A program made the position numbers and the translations under genes. This document shows, in pieces, positions 16,131 to 25,079 of a DNA stretch of 64,000 bases. Under the pieces are notes generated by a model. That model saw nothing but the letters and a program-made list of their open reading frames with translations, did no database searches and was not told the DNA's origin. Origin of the DNA: Acidimicrobiales bacterium (lineage in GTDB: Bacteria; Actinomycetota; Acidimicrobiia; Acidimicrobiales; Aldehydirespiratoraceae); the NCBI GenBank assembly GCA_033344915.1, contig JAWPML010000001.1:1484369-1548368 (forward strand). Reading direction: 5' to 3'. The first letter of the stretch is position 1. The number at the start of each line of letters is the position of its first letter.

Positions 16131-17333
16131 CTTGGGCAGGCCGAGCACCATCTCGCCGAGGATGTTGCGCTGGATCTGCGACGTCCCCGCGTAGATCGTG
16201 CCCGCCCGGGCGTTGTAGAACGCGCCGACCCAGCTCGCGGAGTTGTTGCCCGAGCCGGCCTGGTCGCCCCAGAACGCCGTCGACGGCCGCTTCCCCTCGG
16301 GCGTCATCGCCGCCGCGCCGAGGATGTCCACCGCCAGTTCGGTGATCCGCTGGTGGTACTCGCTCCAGTAGATCTTGAACATCGACTCCGTCGGCCCCGG
16401 CACGCCTCCGGCCAGGAAGTTCGTCAGGGACCGCTTGCCGAGATAACCCATGATCTCGACCTCGACATGGATCCGGGCGAGTCGGTCACGCAGGACGGGA
16501 TCCGCGGAGGCCCCCGTCTCCTTCGCGAACGCCAGGAGCTTCTCCGCCTCGGCCTTGAACATGATCGGCATCGTGGCCGCGGCCTCGCCGCGTTCGTAGC
16601 CGAGCAGGGTCATCGCCACGGCCCATCCGCCGTTGACCTCACCGACGACATTGTCCTTGTGGGTGCGGGCATCGTCGAAGAACGTCTCGTTGAAGTCCGA
16701 GTCGCCCGAGAGCATCTCGATCGGCCGCACCTCCACACCCTCCTGCTCCATCGGGCACAGCACGAAGCTGATGCCGCGATGCTTCGGCGCGTCGGGATCG
16801 GTCCGGCAGAGCACGAAGATCCAGTTCGCGGTCATGCCGGCGGACGTCCAGATCTTCTGGCCGTTGATCACCCATTCGTCGCCGTCGAGCTGCGCCCGAC
16901 AGCCGAGCCCGCCGAGATCGGAACCGGCGTCCGGCTCGGAGTAGCCCTGACACCACACGTCCTCGCCGCTGATGATCCGGGGGAGGAAGTGCGTCTTCTG
17001 CTCGGGCGTTCCCCACTGGAGGATCGTGTTGCCCACCATCTGGATGCTGAACGAGTCGTTCAGACCACCCGTCGGCACGCCGGCGCGCTGGAACTCCTCG
17101 GCCAGCACGACCTGTTCGAGCTCGCTGAGTCCACCGCCGCCGTACTCCGTGGGCCAGGCGGGCGCGAGATACCGGTTGTCGGCCAGTGTGCGCCGCCACT
17201 CCTGGGTGAACGCCTCGGCCTCCTCGGCCTCGAGGGCGCCGATACCGGCCCAGCTCGACGGAAGCTTCTCCGCCAGGAACGCCTGGATCTTCTCGCGGAA
17301 GGTCTCGGCATCGGCGCTGTACGACGGGTCCAT
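16110..17333 (-). CDS. Acyl-CoA dehydrogenase
   Basis: A 407-residue flavoprotein of the acyl-CoA dehydrogenase family. The N-terminal helical domain contains [17 protein letters not shown]. The FAD/substrate region shows [15 protein letters not shown] and [13 protein letters not shown]. The C-terminal helical domain ends with [29 protein letters not shown], quoted in parts ([13 protein letters not shown] is the family signature). It oxidises an acyl-CoA thioester and passes electrons to electron-transfer flavoprotein. The exact acyl chain cannot be read. Its ATG overlaps the transaldolase stop by one base (TGATG). Its pairing with pentose-phosphate genes is unusual. Confidence 0.9.
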   Translation of the reverse strand: [407 protein letters not shown]

Positions 17334-18436
17334 CAGCTCTCTCCCGACGTCATCGCCTCGGCCTTCGTGCCGAGCGCACTGAGCAGCTCGTCGAAGCTCT
17401 TCTCGAAGGCGGCGACCCCCTCGTCCTCGAGCTGCTGCGTGACGTCGTCGATGTCGATGCCCACCGCCGCCAGGTCCGCCATCACCGCGCGAGAGGCGTC
17501 CACGTCCGCGTCGATCGTGCGGGCGATCGTGCCGTGGTCCTCGAACGCCTCGATGGTGCTGTCGGGCAGGGTGTTCACCGTGTCCGGACCGATCAGCTCG
17601 TCGACATAGAGCGTGTCGGGATAGTCGGGGTTCTTCGTGGACGTCGATGCCCACAACGGGCGCTGCACCCGCGCTCCTCGCGCGACCAGCGCGTCCCAAC
17701 GGTCACCGGTGAAGGTCTCGAGGAACAGGGCGTAGGCGAGCTTGCCGTTCGCCACCGCCGCCTTGCCCTGCAACGCCAACGCCTCGGGCGTGCCGATCTC
17801 CTCCAGGCGACGGTCCACCTCGACGTCGAGACGACTGATGAAGAAGGAGGCGACGCTCGAGATGTCGGCGAGGTCACCCTCGGCCTGCTCGAGCCCTGCG
17901 ATGTACGCCTCCATGACCTCGGCGTAGCGGGCGAGCGAGAAGATGAGCGTCACGTTGATCGACCGCTTCTCGGCGATCATCTGCTGGATCGGCGCCAGGC
18001 CCTCGGCCGTGCCGGGGATCTTCACGTAGAGGTTCGGCGCCGACAGCTGCTCGTGGAGCGCCCGCGCCGCGGCCTCGGTTCCGGGGGTGTCGCGGGCGAG
18101 TCCCGGGTCCACCTCGACGGACACATAGCCGTCGAGCCCGTCGGACTCGTCGTAGACGGGTCGAAGGATGTCGAGGGCGGCGCGGATGTCGCTGGTCACG
18201 AGGCGCCAATACGACGCCTCGACGTCGAGGCCGTTCGAGATCGCCGTCGAGAACTCCTCGTCGTACTCGGCCGAACCCTGGATCGCCTTCTGGAAGATCG
18301 AGGGGTTGCTGGTGAGGCCGCGCACACCGCGCCCGACCCACGCCTCGAGTTCGCCGCTGGTGATCCAGCCGCGTCGGATGTTGTCGAGCCAGGGACTCTG
18401 ACCCTGCTCGGCGTAGAGATCGTGCAAGCGGGTCAT
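17333..18436 (-). CDS. tal: Transaldolase
   Basis: A 367-residue transaldolase, which moves a three-carbon dihydroxyacetone unit between sugar phosphates in the non-oxidative pentose phosphate pathway. The substrate-binding region near the start reads VRGLTSNPSIFQKAI, and the Schiff-base lysine lies in NLYVKIPGTAEG. A phosphate-binding part reads SINVTLIFSLARYAEVMEAY. The length matches the longer actinobacterial form. The gene starts 13 bases after the transketolase stop and overlaps the acyl-CoA dehydrogenase start, so the three genes form an operon. Confidence 0.95.
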   Translation of the reverse strand: MTRLHDLYAEQGQSPWLDNIRRGWITSGELEAWVGRGVRGLTSNPSIFQKAIQGSAEYDEEFSTAISNGLDVEASYWRLVTSDIRAALDILRPVYDESDGLDGYVSVEVDPGLARDTPGTEAAARALHEQLSAPNLYVKIPGTAEGLAPIQQMIAEKRSINVTLIFSLARYAEVMEAYIAGLEQAEGDLADISSVASFFISRLDVEVDRRLEEIGTPEALALQGKAAVANGKLAYALFLETFTGDRWDALVARGARVQRPLWASTSTKNPDYPDTLYVDELIGPDTVNTLPDSTIEAFEDHGTIARTIDADVDASRAVMADLAAVGIDIDDVTQQLEDEGVAAFEKSFDELLSALGTKAEAMTSGES

Positions 18437-18449
18437 GGATTCTCCAGCG

Positions 18450-20402
18450 TCAGGAATCGATCAGGGCTCGGGCCCGGGCGACGACGTTGTCGGCGTTGAT
18501 CCCGAGCTTCTCCAGCACGGTATCGCCCGGAGCGGACGCACCGAAGCGCTCGATGCCGACGACGTCGTCGACCCATCGATGCCAGCCCATGGTGGCACCG
18601 GCCTCGACGGCGAGCGACGGCGTCGCGGCGGGGATGACGGCGTCACGGGTGTCGGCGTCGGCCGCGGCGAAGAGTTCCCAACACGGCATCGACACGACGC
18701 GGGCGGCGACGCCCGACGCGGCCAACGCGTCGGCCGCGTCCACGCAGACCGCCACCTCGCTGCCGGTGCCGACGAGGGTGATCGCCGCATCCGGCGCGTC
18801 CCGCAGGACGTAGGCGCCCTGCGCCACGCCGTCGGCCGAGGTGCCCTCGAGCACCGGCACGTTCTGGCGGGTCAGGATCAGGGCGGTCGGACCGCCGGAC
18901 TCGATGGCGATCCGCCACGCCGCGACGGTCTCGTTCGCGTCGGCCGGTCGGATCACCCGCAGGTCGGGAATCGCCCGCAGCGACGCGATCTGCTCGACCG
19001 GCTGGTGGGTGGGGCCGTCCTCCCCGACACCGACGGAGTCATGACTCCAGACGAAGATCGCCCGGGCTTCGGACAGCGCCGCGAGCCTGACTGCGGCGCG
19101 CATGTAGTCGGCGAAGACCAGGAACGTGCCGACGACGGGGATCGCCCCGCCGTGCAGAGCCATGCCATTCGCGATCGCGCCCATGGCGTGCTCGCGCACA
19201 CCGAAGTAGATCTGGCGCCCACCCGGGTTCGCGGCCGAGAACACGCCTTCGTCCTTGATGACCGTGCCGGTGTTGCCGGTGAGGTCCGCGCCACCGCCGG
19301 TCAGGCCCGGCACGACCGGCACCAGCGCCTGCAGCACACCGTTGGACGCCTTGCGGGTGGCGACGGACTCGCCGACCGCGAACGAGGGGAGCGCGTCCTC
19401 CCAACCGGGGAGGCCGTTGCCGCTGAGCTGGGCCTCGAGCATCGTGCGGTCGCCGCTGAAGGCGGCCACGCGCCCCTCCCACGCCGAACGGGCCTCCGCG
19501 CCGCGCAGACCGAGTTTGCGGTACTCGTCGAGGACATCGTCGGGCACGTGGAAGGTCTCGTCCGCGGGCATGCCCATGATCGACTTGGTGGCCGCGATCT
19601 CCTCATCGAAGATCGCGTAGCCGTGAGCGTCGGCGGTGTTCGCCGACTCGGGCGCGGGGGTGCCGATGATCGTGCGCACGACCACGAGGCTCGGCCGGTC
19701 GGTGACGGCCATGGCCCGACGGACGCCCGCCTCGAGCGCGTCCAGATCGTCGCCGACCTCGCCCAACTCCTCCACGTGCCAGCCGTAGGCGCGAAAGCGG
19801 GTCGCCGCATCGTCGGTGAGCGCGAGCTCCGTCTCGCCGTCGATGGTGATGTGGTTGTCGTCGTAGCAGAGTACGATCTTGCCGAGGCCGAGATGGCCGG
19901 CGAGCGACGCGGCCTCGTGGCTGATGCCCTCGGACAGGTCGCCGTCGCCGCAGATGCCGAAGACGTGGTGATCGAAGATCTCCGCGCCGTAGCGGGCCCG
20001 GAGCTGGGCTTCGGCGATCGCCATGCCGACGATGTTCGCCACGCCCTGCCCCAGCGGGCCGGTGGTGACCTCGACGCCGGCGGTGTGGCCCACCTCCGGA
20101 TGACCCGGCGTGGCCGAACCCCACTGGCGGAAGTCCTTCAGGTCGTCGAGCGACAACCCGAACCCGGCGAGGTGGAGCAGGGAGTACTGGAGAATCGACG
20201 CGTGGCCGGCGGAGAGCACGAAACGGTCGCGGTCGATCCAGTCCGGCCGGGCCGCGTCATAGGTCATGACCCGGCTGTAGAGCACGTGGGCGAGGGGAGC
20301 GAGGGCCATCGCCGTCCCCTGATGGCCGGAACGGGCGGCGTGGGGCGCGTCCATGGCGAGGCCGCGGATCGTGCTCACGGCACGCGCGTCGAAATCGGTC
20401 AT
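18450..20402 (-). CDS. tkt: Transketolase
   Basis: A 650-residue thiamine-diphosphate enzyme that moves two-carbon units between ketose and aldose phosphates. Recognisable parts are SGHQGTAMALAPLAHVLYS near the start, the ThDP/Mg site GDGDLSEGISHE, the pyrimidine-domain stretch YFGVREHAMGAIANGMALHG (in pieces), and the phosphate-binding SHDSVGVGEDGPTHQPVEQ. I chose ATG at 20402, preceded by a clean GGGAGG ribosome site. The long upstream frame lacks similarity to the family. It is the first gene of tkt-tal-acyl-CoA dehydrogenase, with a nested dyad about 125-172 bases upstream. Confidence 0.95.
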   Translation of the reverse strand: MTDFDARAVSTIRGLAMDAPHAARSGHQGTAMALAPLAHVLYSRVMTYDAARPDWIDRDRFVLSAGHASILQYSLLHLAGFGLSLDDLKDFRQWGSATPGHPEVGHTAGVEVTTGPLGQGVANIVGMAIAEAQLRARYGAEIFDHHVFGICGDGDLSEGISHEAASLAGHLGLGKIVLCYDDNHITIDGETELALTDDAATRFRAYGWHVEELGEVGDDLDALEAGVRRAMAVTDRPSLVVVRTIIGTPAPESANTADAHGYAIFDEEIAATKSIMGMPADETFHVPDDVLDEYRKLGLRGAEARSAWEGRVAAFSGDRTMLEAQLSGNGLPGWEDALPSFAVGESVATRKASNGVLQALVPVVPGLTGGGADLTGNTGTVIKDEGVFSAANPGGRQIYFGVREHAMGAIANGMALHGGAIPVVGTFLVFADYMRAAVRLAALSEARAIFVWSHDSVGVGEDGPTHQPVEQIASLRAIPDLRVIRPADANETVAAWRIAIESGGPTALILTRQNVPVLEGTSADGVAQGAYVLRDAPDAAITLVGTGSEVAVCVDAADALAASGVAARVVSMPCWELFAAADADTRDAVIPAATPSLAVEAGATMGWHRWVDDVVGIERFGASAPGDTVLEKLGINADNVVARARALIDS

Positions 20403-20526
20403 CGGTCCTCCCGGTCCTGCCAACGGGTCGGACCCTATCCGCGTGGCGCCGCGACGGTTCGGATGTTCGGCACCTCGAAACCGCCCTTTCGTCCTCATTG
20501 GCAGGGTTTCGCTCGCGAGCGACGCT

Positions 20527-20574
20527 CGTCAGTTTTGCTTGACAAGGCGTCGCCGTTGTCAACCAATACTGACG
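20527..20574. promoter_or_regulatory. Nested symmetrical dyad upstream of transketolase
   Basis: Two inverted repeats share one centre: CGTCAGT (20527-20533) with ACTGACG (20568-20574), and TTGACAA (20539-20545) with TTGTCAA (20556-20562). The gaps on the two sides are both five bases, and the centre is GGCGTCGCCG. TTGACA, the consensus -35 sequence, is therefore present on both strands. It is the only strong element between the FIST gene and tkt, and looks like a two-site operator and promoter. A further 14-base palindrome TCGCTCGCGAGCGA lies at 20508-20521. Confidence 0.6.
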
Positions 20575-20632
20575 ACCGACGCATCTCCTCGTCCGAGAGT
20601 CGCCGGTTGCGTCAAGCCTCGACAGCGGGATT

Positions 20633-21784
20633 TCACCCGTAGAAGAGGAGGACGGACGCCGTGAATCCGTGGACGTGGTTCTCGCCGCGGATCGGGCCGA
20701 TCTCCCCGGCGCAGAACATGCCGGCGAGCGCACCGCGGTTGACCGCCTCGCTCACCAGTTCGGCGTCGTGATCCGGCTCGCCGAACATCGCCGTGCCCCG
20801 TCCGTTGCAGGTGAAGACCAGCGCAGCATCGGCGTCGACGCCGCCCAGCAATCCGACCAGATCCGCGTCCGCACTGCCCGCGTCGCGCACGTGGAACTGG
20901 AGCGTCGTGCCGACCGGCGCGTGATCGCCGATGCGCACACCCTGGCGATCGGCGTCGCTGCCGAGCACCGCCCGGATGAGGAAGTCCCCGGGCCCGAAGT
21001 CCGCCGCGGACTCGTCGACGACGAGCCCGACGTGGAGACCCCGTGACAACAGCATCCGGTCGTGGTCGTCGGCGTCGTCGATCAGCTCCCGCAGCCGATC
21101 GAGCGCAGGCCGGAAGCCGAGCCCGGTGACCAGATTGCCGTCGGACGCGGTGACGATGAGCGGTTCGCCGACCGGCCGACAGCCCTGCGAGACGACGGTC
21201 GGGGTGTCGAAGCCCTCGGGGAGCAGCAGCCCGACGGCACCGTCGTCGTGGATCTCGCCCTGGACCAGGAGGCGGTTCATGCCGGGGCCACCAGAACTCG
21301 CCATTCCGCCGACGACCGTGAGATTCGGGTACTGGTCGTTGCTCGCCCGCACGAAGGCCTCGGTGGGGAAGGAATGGGGATCCGTGAGCAGCACGAGCGT
21401 GCGCTGTCCGACCGCCGCCTCGTCGGGCATCCCGACCACCGCCGTGCCGTCCGGGGATCGAACGGTCTCCAGCCGTACAGCCTCCGCATCCCCGACGTGG
21501 CCGGCCCACACCGAGACGGCCCCGACCTCCTCCACCTCCGTCGCTCCGCCGATGACACCACCCGCCGACGTGCCGCAGAAGGCGACCGGACGCAGGATCG
21601 CGTGCACGGCCGCGGCGATGTCGTCGATCGCGGCGACATGCGGACCGGTGACGAACAGGAACGCCACATCGACACCGGGCCCGACGGCGTCCAGCACCGC
21701 GCCGGCGGCCTCGGCGACCGCGTGGGCGGGATCCGGATGCTCGGACACCGCGGCGCCGAAGGTGGCGGTGCCCGCCGGGGTCAC
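20633..21784 (-). CDS. FIST-domain sensory protein
   Basis: A 383-residue soluble protein with a FIST N domain (about residues 25-215) followed by a FIST C domain (about 220-370). Typical elements are FCGTSAGGVIGGATE in the N domain, NLTVVGGMASSGG in its second half, and CNGRGTAMFGEPDHDA and GMFCAGEIGPIRGENHVHGF in the C domain. FIST proteins are signal-input modules thought to bind small ligands such as amino acids. No output domain is fused here, so it may act through a partner. It starts two bases after the stop of the 137-residue upstream gene and is co-transcribed with it. Confidence 0.88.
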   Translation of the reverse strand: MTPAGTATFGAAVSEHPDPAHAVAEAAGAVLDAVGPGVDVAFLFVTGPHVAAIDDIAAAVHAILRPVAFCGTSAGGVIGGATEVEEVGAVSVWAGHVGDAEAVRLETVRSPDGTAVVGMPDEAAVGQRTLVLLTDPHSFPTEAFVRASNDQYPNLTVVGGMASSGGPGMNRLLVQGEIHDDGAVGLLLPEGFDTPTVVSQGCRPVGEPLIVTASDGNLVTGLGFRPALDRLRELIDDADDHDRMLLSRGLHVGLVVDESAADFGPGDFLIRAVLGSDADRQGVRIGDHAPVGTTLQFHVRDAGSADADLVGLLGGVDADAALVFTCNGRGTAMFGEPDHDAELVSEAVNRGALAGMFCAGEIGPIRGENHVHGFTASVLLFYG

Positions 21785-21786
21785 AC

Positions 21787-22200
21787 TCAGTCCTCGGTGG
21801 GCGGCAGGAGGGTGTACGGGACCGTCGTGTGCGGCCCCTGCCCGATCCGACAGCGAGCCTCGATCGACCCGTACTCGGTGAACTCGAGCTCGGCCCGCAC
21901 CAGGCGGTAGGTGAACTTGCCGGGCTCCACGTCGAAGGGTTGCACGTTGCGGGCGATCTGCTCCTCGCCGCGGTGGAAGGTCACCTCGAGCACACCCTGG
22001 CCCGCGGCCTCCTCCGGACACCGGACGATCACACACAGGTGTGGCGCCCACGTGAGCGGGACCGGGGTGGGCGCGGCGGCACTGAACTGGATGCCCTTCA
22101 GGTCGATACGGGTCGAGGGCCCGGCGACGGGGCGGAGATCGATCTCGTCGATGAACAACGCCGAGACGATCTCCATGTCGGTGGACGGCGCGGGGGTCAT
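21787..22200 (-). CDS. Conserved hypothetical protein upstream of FIST gene (137 aa)
   Basis: The sequence is beta-rich with no signal peptide or membrane helices (for example [18 protein letters not shown] and [20 protein letters not shown]). It resembles small actinobacterial proteins of unknown function that consist of a single beta-sandwich-like domain. The ATG follows a TAGCGT box by six bases, so the transcript is probably leaderless, and it diverges from the TetR gene with only 50 bases between starts. The TetR protein may control both directions. Function unknown. Confidence 0.7.
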   Translation of the reverse strand: MTPAPSTDMEIVSALFIDEIDLRPVAGPSTRIDLKGIQFSAAAPTPVPLTWAPHLCVIVRCPEEAAGQGVLEVTFHRGEEQIARNVQPFDVEPGKFTYRLVRAELEFTEYGSIEARCRIGQGPHTTVPYTLLPPTED

Positions 22201-22206
22201 GCGCGC

Positions 22207-22212
22207 ACGCTA
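22207..22212 (-). promoter_or_regulatory. Leaderless -10 box for the 137-aa gene
   Basis: On the minus strand TAGCGT, six bases, then ATG at 22200. It lies back to back with the TetR promoter. Confidence 0.5.
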
Positions 22213-22237
22213 TCGGGGCCCGCCCCGTGCATCCCAC

Positions 22238-22243
22238 TACGCT
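22238..22243 (+). promoter_or_regulatory. Leaderless -10 box for the TetR gene
   Basis: TACGCT, seven bases, then the GTG start at 22251. Confidence 0.5.
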
Positions 22244-22250
22244 GCGGCCC

Positions 22251-22883
22251 GTGAGCAGCGCGGCCGAGTCGACCTCGGACCTCTCGACCCGGGACACCAT
22301 CGTGGTCGAAGCGCGCCGTCTCTTCGCCGAACGCGGCTTCGACGGCACCTCTCTCAACGACATCGCCGCGGCGGTCGGGGTGCGTCGGCAGAGTCTGCTG
22401 CACCACTTCCCGTCGAAGGAGGCGATGTACCGCGAGGTCTTCGAGCGGGCCCTCGGCGAGTGGTACGAGCGGGTGGAGTCGGCCGTGAGCCTGTCGACCG
22501 CCAGCGGATGGGAACAGGTCGACTTCGTGCTCACCGCCGGCTTCGACTTCTTCATGAGCAATCCGGACTTCGTGCGCATCGTACGCCGCGAGGCACTCGC
22601 CGAAGAGGGGACCGGCCACATCGAGTTGGGGGTCGCCCTCCAGCCGCTTTTCGCCCGCGCCGTCGAGTACTTCGAACGGGAGATGGCGGGCGGCCGCTTC
22701 CGCCGCCACGATCCCGAACAGCTCCTCCTCACCGGCTACGGCGCCCTGCTGTCCTACTTCTCCGACGTTCCCTTCATCGCCGATCTGCTCCTGCGCGACC
22801 CGCTGAGTCCCGATGCGCTCGACGCCCGGCTGACCCATGTTCGTGACCTGTTCCGTGCCGCGCTGGAGCCCACGGCGCGCTGA
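22251..22883 (+). CDS. TetR-family transcriptional regulator
   Basis: A 210-residue regulator. The N-terminal helix-turn-helix is clear: [20 protein letters not shown], then [25 protein letters not shown] (here in parts). The C-terminal ligand domain includes [19 protein letters not shown] and [18 protein letters not shown], as in TetR proteins of the fatty-acid/lipid type, though the ligand cannot be read. I chose GTG at 22251 because a -10 box stands seven bases upstream; a GTG at 22227 would overlap that box. It diverges from the FIST operon and ends at a hairpin. Confidence 0.9.
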   Translation: MSSAAESTSDLSTRDTIVVEARRLFAERGFDGTSLNDIAAAVGVRRQSLLHHFPSKEAMYREVFERALGEWYERVESAVSLSTASGWEQVDFVLTAGFDFFMSNPDFVRIVRREALAEEGTGHIELGVALQPLFARAVEYFEREMAGGRFRRHDPEQLLLTGYGALLSYFSDVPFIADLLLRDPLSPDALDARLTHVRDLFRAALEPTAR

Positions 22884-22888
22884 TCCCG

Positions 22889-22910
22889 GCCCGCGGCGCA
22901 ACCCGCGGGC
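22889..22910 (+). terminator. Hairpin after the TetR gene
   Basis: GCCCGCGG, six-base loop, CCGCGGGC: an eight-base GC stem starting six bases past the stop. No U-run, as is common in actinobacteria. Confidence 0.5.
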
Positions 22911-22920
22911 ATTCGCCGCC

Positions 22921-22926
22921 TAACCT
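22921..22926 (+). promoter_or_regulatory. Leaderless -10 box for the PBP4-like gene
   Basis: TAACCT, nine bases, then ATG at 22936. Confidence 0.45.
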
Positions 22927-22935
22927 GCCCCCAAC

Positions 22936-24429
22936 ATGCGTCGGCTCTTCCTTCCCGCCTTGGTGCTCGCCGTGGTCATCGCCGCATCGATCCTCGCGGG
23001 TCGGGCGAACAACGCGGCCGACCCGGGCAACGGCAGCGGTGCCGCCACCGAGCCCGCGCTCAACACCCCACTGTTCAGCGCGCGGCGGGCACCGGAGTGG
23101 CTCCGCCAGCCGACGACCGACGGCCTGCTGGAGCGGGGAGTCAGCAACGCGCTCTCGTCACTCGCCGCCGACTCGGTCCACTGTCTGTCCGTGCATCGCG
23201 ACGGCGAGCCGATCGCGGAGATCAACTCGACGGACGCGCTGATCCCCGGGGATCTGCTGCGGCTCGTCACGGTCGCAGCCCTCGACACGATCTCGCCGAA
23301 CGGCGGTGGCTTCACCACGGAGATCGTCCGCGACGCCGACGCCGCGGTCGTGGACGGCGTGCTCGACGGCGACCTCTATCTGATCGGCGGCGCGGACCCG
23401 GTCCTGTCCACGGCTGCCTTCGTCGACCGGTTCGACGACGACCGGGCATCGACGTCGGTGGCCGAACTGGCGGTCGCGGCCGTGGAGGCCCTCGGCCGGG
23501 ACGGGATCACGGCCGTCGACGGCGCGATCGTCGGCGTCGATCAGAAGTACGACAGCGACCGGGCGTCGAACACGCTCTCCACCGGCGAGAACGTGTGGAC
23601 CGCGGCCGAGATCGCGTCGAACACCGTGGGCCGGACGGACGGCCTCCTGCTCGACAACGGATTCGAGAGCTTCGATCCCGAGACCCCCGACCCGGGCGCC
23701 CGGGTCCGCACGTCCGACCCCGAGGCGCACGCCGCCGACGCGCTCACGGCCTGGATCGAGTTCGGCGGAATCGACGTGACCGGATCAGCGCGCAGCGGCG
23801 GGGCGCCCGACATCGCCCAGCGCGCCGCGGTCGCATCGATCGAGTCACCCCCGCTCGTGGACATCGCGCGACGCGCCCTCGTCGACGCGACCACGGCCGA
23901 GATGCTCTACCGCGAGCTCGCGGTACGCGCCGGTTGGCCGGGCGACCTTCCGCTCGGTGCCGCGATCAACGTCAGCGGCGCGCTCGTCGAGGCCGGGCTG
24001 ATCCCGGAGGACGAGGTCGGCAATTTCCCCACGTGGGACGGCTCGGGTCTGTCGCTGCGCAGCGCCTCCCAGTGCCGGGCGCTGGCCGACATCCTCGATG
24101 GTGACGCCGGGCCGCTCTCCACCGGGGCCCTCACCGGCGTCGTCAGTGACGGCATCTCGGCCTGCGTCCCCAGCACGATCGCGTCCCTCGACGTCATGGC
24201 GTCCGCCCGACCCGAGGTCACCGCGGTGGCCGGTCGAGCCACCGCCTCCAACGGCGACGAGCTCACGTTCTCGCTGCTGGTGAACTGGTCACCGGGCGAG
24301 GACGGGTCGCTCGCCGAGCGCACGGTGTGCGACGACGTCGTGGCGGCGCTGCTCGACGCGATCGGCGAACACCCGGGCGGCCCGGACCTCGCCGAGATCG
24401 CGCCGCTCCCGGTCACCGACGAGGAGTAG
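22936..24429 (+). CDS. PBP4/DacB-like protein lacking the catalytic motifs
   Basis: A 497-residue exported protein with an N-terminal signal-anchor (residues 4-22, VLAVVIAASILA). The fold of D-alanyl-D-alanine carboxypeptidase PBP4 is evident from LVTVAALDTISP, GDLYLIGGADPVL, SGALVEAGL and WDGSGLS. The three active-site motifs are lost. SxxK is PGDLLR at 104-109, so Ser is Asp106 and Lys is Arg109. The SxN position reads DAT at about 317-319, and the KTG segment is absent. It therefore cannot act as a normal penicillin-binding carboxypeptidase and may bind peptidoglycan or a partner. Two bases separate it from the Lon-domain gene. Confidence 0.85.
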   Translation: MRRLFLPALVLAVVIAASILAGRANNAADPGNGSGAATEPALNTPLFSARRAPEWLRQPTTDGLLERGVSNALSSLAADSVHCLSVHRDGEPIAEINSTDALIPGDLLRLVTVAALDTISPNGGGFTTEIVRDADAAVVDGVLDGDLYLIGGADPVLSTAAFVDRFDDDRASTSVAELAVAAVEALGRDGITAVDGAIVGVDQKYDSDRASNTLSTGENVWTAAEIASNTVGRTDGLLLDNGFESFDPETPDPGARVRTSDPEAHAADALTAWIEFGGIDVTGSARSGGAPDIAQRAAVASIESPPLVDIARRALVDATTAEMLYRELAVRAGWPGDLPLGAAINVSGALVEAGLIPEDEVGNFPTWDGSGLSLRSASQCRALADILDGDAGPLSTGALTGVVSDGISACVPSTIASLDVMASARPEVTAVAGRATASNGDELTFSLLVNWSPGEDGSLAERTVCDDVVAALLDAIGEHPGGPDLAEIAPLPVTDEE

Positions 24430-24431
24430 CC

Positions 24432-25067
24432 GTGTACGAGCTGCCGATGTTCCCGCTGGAACAGACGGTGCTGCCGACCGCGGTCGTCCCCCTGCACCTC
24501 TTCGAACCGCGGTACCGCCAGTTCGCCCGCGACGTCACCGCTCGTGACGAGCCGGACTTCGGCACGGCCCCGATCGAACGGGGACGCGAGGTCGGCGGCG
24601 ACGACGTGCGCGCCGATGTGGGCGTCGTCGCCCGGATCATCCAGCACGAGGAGTTCGACGACGGCCGATGGGGTCTCGTCGCTTCGGCGACCCGCCGCAT
24701 CCGGGTGGTCGAATGGTTGCCGGACGATCCGTATCCGCGGGCCCTGGTCGAGGACTGGCCCGACGCCGACGCCGACGCCTACCGCGACGCGATCGACGTC
24801 GCGGACCGGGCCGGGCTCGAGGCCGGCGTCGAACGGATCCGGGCCGCCGCCGGCCGTCTCCAACCAGGTCGGGCCATTCCGGAGATCGTCCTGGCGGAGG
24901 ACCACGCCCAGGCGATCTGGCAGGCGGCGGTCGTTGCCCAGCTCGGCCCACTCGACGGCAGCGACCTGCTCGCGGTGCCGGGCGTGGCCGCTCGACTCGA
25001 GCGGGCGGTCGCGCTGATCGGCGAACGGGCCGAGATGCTGGAGGCTCTGGCCGACGAGCGCGGATAG
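24432..25067 (+). CDS. Lon N-terminal (substrate-binding) domain protein
   Basis: A 211-residue stand-alone LON domain with no ATPase or protease part. It opens with the domain signature YELPMFPLEQTVLPTAVVPLHLFEPRYRQF and has the expected glycine-containing core (DDGRWGLVASATRRIRVVEWL), quoted here in pieces. Stand-alone LON proteins are common in actinobacteria; the Lon N domain binds protein substrates, but the role of the free form is unknown. The GTG start lies two bases after the PBP4-like stop. The stop codon TAG forms half of the next gene's TAGGGT box. Confidence 0.85.
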   Translation: MYELPMFPLEQTVLPTAVVPLHLFEPRYRQFARDVTARDEPDFGTAPIERGREVGGDDVRADVGVVARIIQHEEFDDGRWGLVASATRRIRVVEWLPDDPYPRALVEDWPDADADAYRDAIDVADRAGLEAGVERIRAAAGRLQPGRAIPEIVLAEDHAQAIWQAAVVAQLGPLDGSDLLAVPGVAARLERAVALIGERAEMLEALADERG

Positions 25068-25070
25068 GGT
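25065..25070 (+). promoter_or_regulatory. -10 box made partly of a stop codon (gene at 25080)
   Basis: TAGGGT begins with the TAG stop of the LON gene and lies nine bases before ATG at 25080. Confidence 0.5.
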
Positions 25071-25079
25071 GGCGCCCCG

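Noticed and set aside
12616-16194. Open frame of 1192 residues on the plus strand
   Set aside because: It lies opposite the SNF2 ATPase gene, has biased Arg/Pro/Gly composition and no family motif. The minus-strand protein carries all SNF2 motifs.
16110-17699. Longer N-terminus for the acyl-CoA dehydrogenase
   Set aside because: The extension runs through the transaldolase gene in another frame and is Arg/Gly rich; the ATG at 17333 overlaps the transaldolase stop and begins the family-like sequence.
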